From: Deroplatys truncata
Lineage: Eukaryota > Arthropoda > Insecta > Mantodea > Mantidae
Assembly: GCA_030765065.1 (NCBI GenBank)
Contig: CM060985.1
Coordinates: forward strand, 6,944,001 to 7,008,000
Length of the DNA stretch: 64,000 bases
Direction of reading: 5' to 3'
Below are positions 23,801 to 34,600 of this stretch, piece by piece. Position numbers and translations under genes: made by a program. Position 1 is the stretch's first letter. Every line of letters begins with the position of its first letter. A model generated the notes under the pieces. The model did not search any database and was not told where the DNA came from. It saw only the letters and a list, made by a program, of their open reading frames with translations.

Positions 23801-26800
23801 GCTGTCAAGTGCAACGTTACAGCGGCAGGGGTATAGTGTGTATTAAATAATTATATGAAGAGGGTGGCTGAAATTGCTGAAGCAGTATGTTTAATTAACA
23901 AAGCTGAGTATTCACCAGTTACTCTGTGTATTACGTGAAAAGTGTGTAGTCTCTATGTTATTAAATAACTATGGGACCAAAGAGAAGGTACAGAAGTAAC
24001 ATTTCGTGTAGTGATTATGTAAAAGTTATTTAGCTATTCTGGTAGTTCTTTCACACTAACAGGCCATATTCCAGAATCTGGAAGACAGTCTGGGTTAAGA
24101 TAATCAAATACATCACCAATATTTGATACCCATGTTGGTTTAAAAAGCTACCATGTAATATCGTTTATATTATCGGGTATGGCTTCTCTTCCAGAAATGG
24201 AAAAGCTTATTAAGAAACATGAAAATTTGAGGAAAACTTTTTTTTAAACACAATTGTGTAGAAATATTAGAATCAGACTGAAAAATGAAATGCCATAGCC
24301 GGGAATCGAACTTTTCGTCGGATTATACGTTTCCAGCATTGTTCTACACACAGCTTGTGTGGAAGAATACTTGTTTAAGTTCAGTATCTTCCAAAGATGC
24401 AACATGAAGTTTTTCCAAGAAAATCCCCCCCACCCCAAAGTTTTCAACATTTTTTTATTTTGTCAAAAGTGGCTCTTAACAATTTTGATTAAAACACCAG
24501 ATTTAAGACGTTTAGTTGTCAAATGAAACGTATATCTTGAATTTTCTAAGAACAGTCTGTAAAGTCATCTTTATGCAGAAGGAACTAGTAGACATTAAAG
24601 GCTGGTTCACAAGCGCCCGAGAACGGGAAGCAATGCACCATGCAAGATATTGGTTCACAACAACCCGGTAACGACAACGGGAATGATGTTGATTTCATTT
24701 GTTTTTAACTGACCACCTACTTCCAATTTAGCCAAGCCAACGTCAGAATTCGATAGAGTAAACATTATGTAAATGTATATCCATTACATTTCCAATCCCT
24801 CTGGTTATGCCAAGCTTTCATTCCTTTATTTAATGGCATACATTAAAATTGTTTATTGTTCTTTTTTCATTTCCACTGGTTTTAACTGTTCTTTATAGCT
24901 TTTGCCATCGTTTTTTTAGGTAATAGCCAGTTTTGAGTTGCATATAAACAAACTACAAATGATCCCTTCACCAGAGGAACCAATGCTGCTTAGATTTGCG
25001 GTTGTCGGGATGAGGTTAGGTCTAATTCCTTCCACTTTCATGTTTCCAGCTTGCGACTATAGAAAGCACTAGTGACTTTCATGTCATGGCTGCCTAAAAC
25101 AACCTCTAGAGTGAAGAGTCTAATATGCACAATAGGGATCTAATGTGCCGTGCCCGGGAATGAGAACGAGAAAGTTAAAAGTTAGGCAACTCTTCTTTCC
25201 CGTTCCTGGGGCCTGGGAAGGCTTCCCGTCGGTTGTGAACATTCCCATTTGAATACATGTATTTCAACTTTCTCGTTCTGGTTATCGTTCTCGTTGGTTG
25301 TGAACCAGCCTTAAGAGATAAACAAAAATGTAGTACACCAAAAGATGTAAACCTCTTTAAAGCACACGTAACTTCTTTTGTGGCATCAGCCATTTCCGAC
25401 ATATCTGTTATTATTGGTTTGAATTGTCATTCTTTTAAGCCCCTATTGACATACAGTTGTTTCTTGCAATGTCATGAAAAGAGTATGGCCAGCATATATC
25501 GACTCACATTTAAATATCTATCACTTCAGTCGCTTGTATTCTCCATGTGCCTGCAATGAAATGTGTAATAAAACTACAGGGAGAACCAAAAGACTACAAA
25601 CCGGCTGCGCAGTGTTTTTCCTGCCCACGTCCTTGGCGCTCGTTGCCATCCTCCGCTATCATAGAAAGGCGCGGATGAAAGCATATAACACTTTTAAAAC
25701 TACTTTTAAAGGCTTTACTTAACAACTTTATGAAAGTGTGTTTGAGGACTGAATTATTAGTAGAGATTTGTGCCTCCCTTGATCGCCCAACCTAATCCCC
25801 TGTGATTTCTATCTCTGGGCTAACTTAAAACAAAGTGTACAAGACAAACCCATGCACCCTGGAAGAAGTAAAACAAAATATCTGCGAGGCAATTGCCAGC
25901 ATTTCTCAAAGTGAACTACGGCGAGTGATGGATAGTTTTCTAAAGAGGTGCCAAAAATGTATGGACAATGACGGTGGCCAGTTTCAGAATCTCCTTTCAT
26001 AAAGTTGGTAAGTAAAACCTTTAAAAGTAGTTTTAAAAATGTTGTATGGTTTCATCTGCGCCTTTCTATGATAGCGGCAGATGGCAAGTGCCAAGGACGC
26101 GGACAGCAGAAACGCCGCACAGCTGGTTCGTAGTTTTTTGGCTCTCCCTGTATTTCTGCAGACATTCATCTCAATAGAAAAATAAGCTTTAAGAATAGTT
26201 TGTACCAGAGTGGGTGAAAAGGTCGCATGAGTTGAAGACCAGAATGTTTTTAAAATGTTTAATGGAAGCATAAAACAGTAAAATAAAATAAATGTTTTGC
26301 AGGTGGCGGTGGTTTCAGTGATCGTGGTGGCCGTGGCGGTAGGCAAGGAGGTGGAGGTGGCGGTGGTGGTGGTTTCAGCGATGCAAGAGGAAACCGAGGC
26401 TCTTATGGTCACTTTGAAGAAGGGGGTGGCGGTGGCGGCGGCGGTGGTGGAGGAGGAGGAGGTGGAGGTGCTGGTAGTCGAGAATGGGGCCGTGGCGGTA
26501 GAGGCGGCGGTGGAGGTTTTGGCAGCAGGCCAAGAAACGAACCCGGCAGGGACAGAAGACCTTTCACTGAGGATTTTAAAGAACCATCGGCAGGTACGCA
26601 ATACATTTATGCACTTTGCTGTTGCCGTGGCTACTAAAATGGCTCCTCGTAAACTGAACAAGTTTGTTGTTTATGCAGCAGATACTTCAGCTCGTCCCAG
26701 GTTGCAGCTCCAGCCACGGACTGTGAACAAGCCACTCAATCAGATGGCGGAAACAAGTCAATCGTCCAAGATTTTTGGTGGAGCCAAACCTCGAGAAGAG

Positions 26801-26815
26801 AAACTTTCAAAGTAA
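20847..26815 (+). CDS. eIF4H: Eukaryotic translation initiation factor 4H (spliced gene)
   Basis: Six coding exons: 20847-20884, 21112-21259, 21363-21546, 21913-21963, 26303-26593 and 26679-26815. All phases agree and give 282 aa; human eIF4H is 248 aa. Residues about 27-112 form one [17 protein letters not shown] carries RNP2 and KGFCYVEF carries RNP1. After it come [11 protein letters not shown], a long glycine/arginine-rich stretch with 16 consecutive glycines, then [17 protein letters not shown] and [14 protein letters not shown], both hallmark eIF4H C-terminal motifs. eIF4H binds RNA and stimulates eIF4A helicase during cap-dependent initiation in the cytoplasm (family knowledge). Intron 4 (about 4.3 kb) is filled with transposons. 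The TAA is at 26813-26815; an alternative distant 3' exon is discussed separately. Confidence 0.93.
21112..21259 (+). CDS. eIF4H: eIF4H coding exon 2
   Basis: Acceptor CTAACCTACAG, donor GTAGAG. Encodes a glycine run, [20 protein letters not shown] and the first RRM helix ([12 protein letters not shown]). Ends in phase 0. Confidence 0.9.
21363..21546 (+). CDS. eIF4H: eIF4H coding exon 3
   Basis: Acceptor TTCCACAAG with a strong T-rich tract; donor GTTTGT. Encodes [18 protein letters not shown] (RNP1 region) through [10 protein letters not shown], the end of the RRM. Ends phase 1. Confidence 0.92.
21913..21963 (+). CDS. eIF4H: eIF4H coding exon 4 (small)
   Basis: 51-base exon with acceptor TTTTCCATAG and donor GTAGGT. 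Encodes [16 protein letters not shown]; both junctions split a glycine codon in phase 1. Confidence 0.85.
22701..23835 (-). mobile_element. IS630/Tc1/mariner-type element, copy A
   Basis: Inverted ends TACCCCCGCCGCTGTA...TTGCA(C/T)TTGACAG of about 32 bp, flanked by TA at 22701-22702 and 23834-23835. The - strand fragment (23264-23479) encodes [19 protein letters not shown], and RTAAAL, a helix-turn-helix-like N-terminal region shared with copy B at 44441-45456. No catalytic DDE domain remains. It lies in intron 4 of eIF4H. Assignment to the IS630/Tc1/mariner group rests on the TA target and on copy B's downstream motif. Confidence 0.75.
24240..24590. repeat. Diverged arm of the palindrome repeat, with tRNA-like insert
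   Basis: TTCAGTATCTTCCAAAGATG and AGAAAATCCCCCCCACCCCA near 24380-24440 match the right arm of the palindrome at 63.7-63.8 kb. Around 24295-24360 the complement contains AGTTCGATTCCCGGC, a B-box-like sequence, suggesting a tRNA-derived piece on the - strand; this second point is weak. Confidence 0.5.
24595..25314. mobile_element. Inverted-repeat MITE-like element
   Basis: Left end AGGCTGGTTCACAAGCGCCC and right end complement GGCTGGTTCACAACCAACGA, both abutting TTAA (24595-24598 and 25311-25314). No coding capacity. The same end type recurs at 53892-54362. TTAA could indicate a piggyBac-type target, but the terminal bases do not fit piggyBac well, so the superfamily is open. Lies in eIF4H intron 4. 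Confidence 0.6.
25577..26150 (+). mobile_element. Mariner-type fold-back element with transposase C-terminus
   Basis: Inverted arms of about 170 bp start CAGGGAG(A/G)(A/G)CCAAAA at both ends, with TA at 25575-25576 and 26151-26152. The middle encodes [20 protein letters not shown] and then [18 protein letters not shown], the terminal block of a mariner-type transposase. The N-terminus is gone. Located just upstream of eIF4H exon 5. Confidence 0.8.
26303..26593 (+). CDS. eIF4H: eIF4H coding exon 5 (glycine-rich)
   Basis: 291 bases after acceptor GTTTTGCAG; donor GTACGC. Encodes two GGFSD motifs, [12 protein letters not shown], a run of 16 glycines and [16 protein letters not shown]. The glycines use mixed GGN codons, so the tract is old rather than a recent trinucleotide expansion. 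Confidence 0.9.
26679..26815 (+). CDS. eIF4H: eIF4H coding exon 6 with stop
   Basis: Acceptor TGTTTATGCAG. Encodes [20 protein letters not shown] through [12 protein letters not shown] and a TAA. A GTAAAC within AAAGTAAAC at the stop could act as a donor in an alternative transcript. Confidence 0.9.
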
Positions 26816-27181
26816 ACACTTCTTTTTTCCCCTTCACTCCGCTTATGTCGTGATTGGTTGCTGCTCAGCAGGTGAGACATATATCATGCTGTAGTTGAAA
26901 TAACACACTGAACATGTCTAGACCCAAAAATTTGATAAGACATTTCACCAGAGTAACACATGTTGAGGTCCCCTGAAGCATTTCTGCATGCATATATTTC
27001 ATTTGTTTGTTACTATTAGCACTTCACTTTGGAGAGACAACTCTTTCTTCTAAGCATATCAAACTGTCAGTTTACCCTGATTGTTGTTCATGCCATAACA
27101 CATGTGGAGACAACAGCCATGATTGAATTGGAACAACACACAATTGTAAAGTATTATTAAATAATATTTAACTTATAGTTA
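26816..27181 (+). other. Probable eIF4H 3' UTR / downstream DNA
   Basis: Follows the eIF4H stop; no further coding signal and no clear AATAAA close by. The extent of the UTR cannot be set from sequence alone. Confidence 0.4.
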
Positions 27182-28211
27182 GGGCAGCATGCACTTGTTG
27201 GAGTAAATTACTTCGGAAGTAACGTTTACTAAACAAGTCCATAATAGGAAGTAGGTTACTACGGGAGCAATTTACTCTGCAAGTAACGTTGGAGAGCTCA
27301 ATTACAATTTACTCTTTTAGTTACAACCACAGAAGTAAGAGCGCATTACTGGCAGAGTATTGCAATTTACTTGAAGGGATCATGGATACGGTTATGTGCG
27401 ATATGAAAAGTGGTGAAAATGTCAGCAAAAAGAGGTTTGTTGGTAGAGATAATGAAAATCCATTTAAAGAATATAGAGTGCAAAAAACATTATGTAAAGG
27501 TGCTGGAACAGAAATACCTGGAAAGTCGTGATGGATGAGTTTAATGCTTTGAACGACGAAAATTGTACTGAAGAGCAGCTTATAATTCTTTGGAAACAAT
27601 ATTGTTAACCTCAAAAGCGCTCTAACAATGCAATGAAGGATACGACCAGAGGTGGTACAGTGTCTGTAACTTATCTGAAATGTTCCAGTACAAAACACTT
27701 GCAGTTTGGGTAATACAGCCGAATTCCTGTCTGAGTTTTGTTGTAAATGCTCTCCAAGCAGGCTAAAAGGGAATGTAAAAGACTCTTTCCTAATACTGAA
27801 ACATTCCTTGAACTCTCTCTCTCTCTGTATAAGTATCATGTGGATTTTGTATACAACTATAGCATTCACATTGTTTTCTTCGTCCAGATAATGGATGTAA
27901 GTTAAGTAAACCATGAACACGTCAAAATATTCTTCCTCCAAATACAGTATGATATTCTTGTTCAATCAACACATGAGTTACTCCATACAGGTTGCAAGAG
28001 TAAATTCTAACCTATATTTGTGCTGTATTTAATCCTATCGTAACATCTACATGACAGTGCTCTCCAGACATTTACTTTTGCAGTAATTTACTCTGGGAGT
28101 ATCTGAAAGGAGTCAAATACTTTGGAAGTAGTTTACTCTCATATGGATGTTGCCAAGTGTGGACTTGGATAGTAGTTTGCTAGAGCTTACTCTAGGTTGT
28201 TGCCCATGCCC
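27182..28211. mobile_element. Harbinger-like inverted-repeat element
   Basis: Ends GGGCAGCATGCAC and complement GGGCATGGGCAAC, with TTA at 27179-27181 and 28212-28214, a 3-bp target duplication typical of PIF/Harbinger. Many copies of a GGAGTAAATTACT / AGTAATTTACTC motif lie inside both ends. A short + frame (27289-27531) has no recognised domain. It is probably a non-autonomous derivative. Confidence 0.5.
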
Positions 28212-28298
28212 TTAGTTGCGCCATTCCTTCCCTTTGGAGTCTGATTCCGTGATGTCAGCTTCACTATAGGAAGAAATTTCCAGTAGTTTTAAATTCCT

Positions 28299-28496
28299 TT
28301 AAAATTTTTTTTCACTGCTAACACTTACACCTGTAAATTTAGATACAAGCTCCTTAATTTGTTGCATTGGTAGAGTTGGATTTCTTTCCAAAAGGACATC
28401 AAAATATGTAACACAATCTTTTCTCGGCACCACGTAAGCATTTATCCTTTGGATGTTTGAGCTCAAAGGTATCTGTTGATTCTGCAAAACTACCAC
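28299..28496 (-). other. Short unidentified open frame
   Basis: 65 codons containing NAYVVPRKDCVTYFDVLLER and ending SSEKKF. The composition looks protein-like, but I recognise no family and see no flanking splice or element structure. It ends just before the 60-bp satellite. It could be an old transposase or gene fragment. Confidence 0.2.
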
Positions 28497-28606
28497 ACTT
28501 TCAGTTCAGTGAATAACAGTTCGATGTTAATACACTTCAGCTTCTCACTTAACTGAGATTTTAATCTGCAGTCAAACACTAAGTAATAAACAACCTCCTA
28601 CTGCAC

Positions 28607-31600
28607 GACTCAAGTTTTAACACAAGAACTACCCTCCCACACAATACTGTGATGTTAGTATACAAATAAGTCAAGTTTAAACACAAGAACTAACCTCCCA
28701 CACAATACTGTGATGTTAGTATACAAATAAGTCAAGTTTAAACACAAGAACTAACCTCCCACACAATACTGTGATGTTAGTATACAAATGAGTTAAGTTT
28801 AAACACAAGAACTAACCTCCCACACAATACTGTGATGTTAGTATACAAATAAGTCAAGTTTAAACACAAGAACTAACCTCCCACACAATACTGTGATGTT
28901 AGTATCAAATGAGTTAAGTTTAAACACAAGAACTAACCTCCCACACAATACTGTGATGTTAGTATACAAATAAGTCAAGTTTAAACACAAGAACTAACCT
29001 CCCACACAATACTGTGATGTTAGTATACAAATAAGTCAAGTTTAAACACAAGAACTAACCTCCCACACAATACTGTGATGTTAGTATCAAATGAGTTAAG
29101 TTTAAACACAAGAACTAACCTCCCACACAATACTGTGATGTTAGTATACAAATGAGTCAAGTTTAAACACAAGAACTAACCTCCCACACAATACTGTGAT
29201 GTTAGTATACAAATAAGTCAAGTTTAAACACAAGAACTACCCTCCCACACAATACTGTGATGTTAGTATACAAATGAGTCAAGTTTAAACACAAGAACTA
29301 ACCTCCCACACAATACTGTGATGTTAGTATCAAATGAGTCAAGTTTAAACACAAGAACTAACCTCCCACACAATACTGTGATGTTAGTATCAAATGAGTT
29401 AAGTTTAAACACAAGAACTAACCTCCCACACAATACTGTGATGTTAGTATACAAATGAGTCAAGTTTAAACACAAGAACTAACCTCCCACACAATACTGT
29501 GATGTTAGTATCAAATGAGTTAAGTTTAAACACAAGAACTAACCTCCCACACAATACTGTGATGTTAGTATACAAATGAGTCAAGTTTAAACACAAGAAC
29601 TAACCTCCCACACAATACTGTGATGTTAGTATCAAATGAGTTAAGTTTAAACACAAGAACTAACCTCCCACACAATACTGTGATGTTAGTATACAAATGA
29701 GTCAAGTTTAAACACAAGAACTAACCTCCCACACAATACTGTGATGTTAGTATCAAATGAGTTAAGTTTAAACACAAGAACTAACCTCCCACACAATACT
29801 GTGATGTTAGTATACAAATGAGTCAAGTTTAAACACAAGAACTAACCTCCCACACAATACTGAGATGTTAGTATCAAATGAGTTAAGTTTAAACACAAGA
29901 ACTAACCTCCCACACAATACTGTGATGTTAGTATCAAATGAGTCAAGTTTAAACACAAGAACTAACCTCCCACACAATACTGTGATGTTAGTATCAAATG
30001 AGTTAAGTTTAAACACAAGAACTAACCTCCCACACAATACTGTGATGTTAGTATACAAATGAGTTAAGTTTAAACACAAGAACTAACCTCCCACACAATA
30101 CTGTGATGTTAGTATCAAATGAGTTAAGTTTAAACACAAGAACTAACCTCCCACACAATACTGTGATGTTAGTATCAAATGAGTTAAGTTTAAACACGAG
30201 AACTAACCTCTCACACAATACTGTGATGTTAGTATACAAGTGAGTCAAGTTTAAACACAAGAACTACCCTCCCACACAATACTGTGATGTTAGTATCAAA
30301 TGAGTTAAGTTTAAACACGAGAACTAACCTCCCACACAATACTGTGATGTTAGTATACAAGTGAGTCAAGTTTAAACACAAGAACTAACCTCCCACACAA
30401 TACTGTGATGTTAGTATCAAATGAGTTAAGTTTAAACACGAGAACTAACCTCCCACACAATACTGTGATGTTAGTATACAAGTGAGTCAAGTTTAAACAC
30501 AAGAACTACCTCTCACACAATACTGTGATGTTAGTATACAAGTGAGTCAAGTTTAAACACAAGAACTAACCTCCCACACAATACTGTGATGTTAGTATCA
30601 AATGAGTTAAGTTTAAACACGAGAACTAACCTCTCACACAATACTGTGATGTTAGTATACAAGTGAGTCAAGTTTAAACACAAGAACTACCCTCCCACAC
30701 AATACTGTGATGTTAGTATCAAATGAGTTAAGTTTAAACACGAGAACTAACCTCTCACACAATACTGTGATGTTAGTATACAAGTGAGTCAAGTTTAAAC
30801 ACAAGAACTAACCTCCCACACAATACTGTGATGTTAGTATCAAATGAGTTAAGTTTAAACACGAGAACTAACCTCTCACACAATACTGTGATGTTAGTAT
30901 ACAAGTGAGTCAAGTTTAAACACAAGAACTACCCTCCCACACAATACTGTGATGTTAGTATCAAATGAGTTAAGTTTAAACACGAGAACTAACCTCTCAC
31001 ACAATACTGTGATGTTAGTATACAAGTGAGTCAAGTTTAAACACAAGAACTAACCTCCCACACAATACTGTGATGTTAGTATCAAATGAGTTAAGTTTAA
31101 ACACGAGTACTAACCTCCCACACAATACTGTGATGTTAGTATCAAATGAGTTAAGTTTAAACACAAGAACTAACCTCCCACACAATACTGTGATGTTAGT
31201 ATACAAGTGAGTCAAGTTTAAACACAAGAACTAACCTCCCACACAATACTGTGATGTTAGTATCAAATGAGTTAAGTTTAAACACAAGAACTAACCTCCC
31301 ACACAATACTGTGATGTTAGTATACAAATGAGTCAAGTTTAAACACAAGAACTAACCTCCCACACAATACTGTGATGTTAGTATACAAATAAGTCAAGTT
31401 TAAACACAAGAACTAACCTCCCACACAATACTGTGATGTTAGTATCAAATGAGTTAAGTTTAAACACAAGAACTAACCTCCCACACAATACTGTGATGTT
31501 AGTATACAAATAAGTCAAGTTTAAACACAAGAACTAACCTCCCACACAATACTGTGATGTTAGTATACAAATAAGTCAAGTTTAAACACAAGAACTAACC

Positions 31601-34600
31601 TCCCACACAATACTGTGATGTTAGTATCAAATGAGTTAAGTTTAAACACAAGAACTAACCTCCCACACAATACTGTGATGTTAGTATACAAATGAGTCAA
31701 GTTTAAACACAAGAACTAACCTCCCACACAATACTGTGATGTTAGTATACAAATAAGTCAAGTTTAAACACAAGAACTACCCTCCCACACAATACTGTGA
31801 TGTTAGTATACAAATGAGTCAAGTTTAAACACAAGAACTAACCTCCCACACAATACTGTGATGTTAGTATCAAATGAGTCAAGTTTAAACACAAGAACTA
31901 ACCTCCCACACAATACTGTGATGTTAGTATCAAATGAGTTAAGTTTAAACACAAGAACTAACCTCCCACACAATACTGTGATGTTAGTATACAAATGAGT
32001 CAAGTTTAAACACAAGAACTAACCTCCCACACAATACTGTGATGTTAGTATCAAATGAGTTAAGTTTAAACACAAGAACTAACCTCCCACACAATACTGT
32101 GATGTTAGTATACAAATGAGTCAAGTTTAAACACAAGAACTAACCTCCCACACAATACTGTGATGTTAGTATCAAATGAGTTAAGTTTAAACACAAGAAC
32201 TAACCTCCCACACAATACTGTGATGTTAGTATACAAATGAGTCAAGTTTAAACACAAGAACTAACCTCCCACACAATACTGTGATGTTAGTATCAAATGA
32301 GTTAAGTTTAAACACAAGAACTAACCTCCCACACAATACTGTGATGTTAGTATACAAATGAGTCAAGTTTAAACACAAGAACTAACCTCCCACACAATAC
32401 TGAGATGTTAGTATCAAATGAGTTAAGTTTAAACACAAGAACTAACCTCCCACACAATACTGTGATGTTAGTATCAAATGAGTCAAGTTTAAACACAAGA
32501 ACTAACCTCCCACACAATACTGTGATGTTAGTATCAAATGAGTTAAGTTTAAACACAAGAACTAACCTCCCACACAATACTGTGATGTTAGTATACAAAT
32601 GAGTTAAGTTTAAACACAAGAACTAACCTCCCACACAATACTGTGATGTTAGTATCAAATGAGTTAAGTTGAAACACAAGAACTAACCTCCCACACAATA
32701 CTGTGATGTTAGTATCAAATGAGTTAAGTTTAAACACGAGAACTAACCTCTCACACAATACTGTGATGTTAGTATACAAGTGAGTCAAGTTTAAACACAA
32801 GAACTACCCTCCCACACAATACTGTGATGTTAGTATCAAATGAGTTAAGTTTAAACACGAGAACTAACCTCCCACACAATACTGTGATGTTAGTATACAA
32901 GTGAGTCAAGTTTAAACACAAGAACTAACCTCCCACACAATACTGTGATGTTAGTATCAAATGAGTTAAGTTTAAACACGAGAACTAACCTCCCACACAA
33001 TACTGTGATGTTAGTATACAAGTGAGTCAAGTTTAAACACAAGAACTACCTCTCACACAATACTGTGATGTTAGTATACAAGTGAGTCAAGTTTAAACAC
33101 AAGAACTAACCTCCCACACAATACTGTGATGTTAGTATCAAATGAGTTAAGTTTAAACACGAGAACTAACCTCTCACACAATACTGTGATGTTAGTATAC
33201 AAGTGAGTCAAGTTTAAACACAAGAACTAACCTCCCACACAATACTGTGATGTTAGTATCAAATGAGTTAAGTTTAAACACAAGAACTAACCTCCCACAC
33301 AATACTGTGATGTTAGTATACAAATGAGTCAAGTTTAAACACAAGAACTAACCTCCCACACAATACTGTGATGTTAGTATCAAATGAGTTAAGTTTAAAC
33401 ACGAGAACTAACCTCTCACACAATACTGTGATGTTAGTATACAAGTGAGTCAAGTTTAAACACAAGAACTACCCTCCCACACAATACTGTGATGTTAGTA
33501 TCAAATGAGTTAAGTTTAAACACGAGAACTAACCTCTCACACAATACTGTGATGTTAGTATACAAGTGAGTCAAGTTTAAACACAAGAACTAACCTCCCA
33601 CACAATACTGTGATGTTAGTATCAAATGAGTTAAGTTTAAACACGAGTACTAACCTCCCACACAATACTGTGATGTTAGTATCAAATGAGTTAAGTTTAA
33701 ACACAAGAACTAACCTCCCACACAATACTGTGATGTTAGTATACAAGTGAGTCAAGTTTAAACACAAGAACTAACCTCCCACACAATACTGTGATGTTAG
33801 TATCAAATGAGTTAAGTTTAAACACAAGAACTAACCTCCCACACAATACTGTGATGTTAGTATACAAATGAGTCAAGTTTAAACACAAGAACTAACCTCC
33901 CACACAATACTGTGATGTTAGTATCAAATGAGTTAAGTTTAAACACAAGAACTAACCTCCCACACAATACTGTGATGTTAGTATCAAATGAGTTAAGTTT
34001 AAACACGAGTACTAACCTCCCACACAATACTGTGATGTTAGTATACAAATGAGTCAAGTTTAAACACAAGAACTACCCTCCCACACAATACTGTGATGTT
34101 AGTATACAAATAAGTCAAGTTTAAACACAAGAACTAACCTCCCACACAATACTGTGATGTTAGTATCAAATGAGTTAAGTTTAAACACGAGTACTAACCT
34201 CCCACACAATACTGTGATGTTAGTATCAAATGAGTTAAGTTTAAACACAAGAACTAACCTCCCACACAATACTGTGATGTTAGTATACAAATAAGTCAAG
34301 TTTAAACACAAGAACTAACCTCCCACACAATACTGTGATGTTAGTATACAAATAAGTCAAGTTTAAACACAAGAACTAACCTCCCACACAATACTGTGAT
34401 GTTAGTATACAAATAAGTCAAGTTTAAACACAAGAACTAACCTCCCACACAATACTGTGATGTTAGTATACAAATAAGTCAAGTTTAAACACAAGAACTA
34501 ACCTCCCACACAATACTGTGATGTTAGTATACAAATAAGTCAAGTTTAAACACAAGAACTACCCTCCCACACAATACTGTGATGTGAGTATACAAATAAG

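Noticed and set aside
26297-26661. 172-codon + frame and 225-codon - frame over the glycine-rich exon
   Set aside because: They are shadows of eIF4H exon 5; the correct frame is fixed by exon phases and eIF4H motifs.
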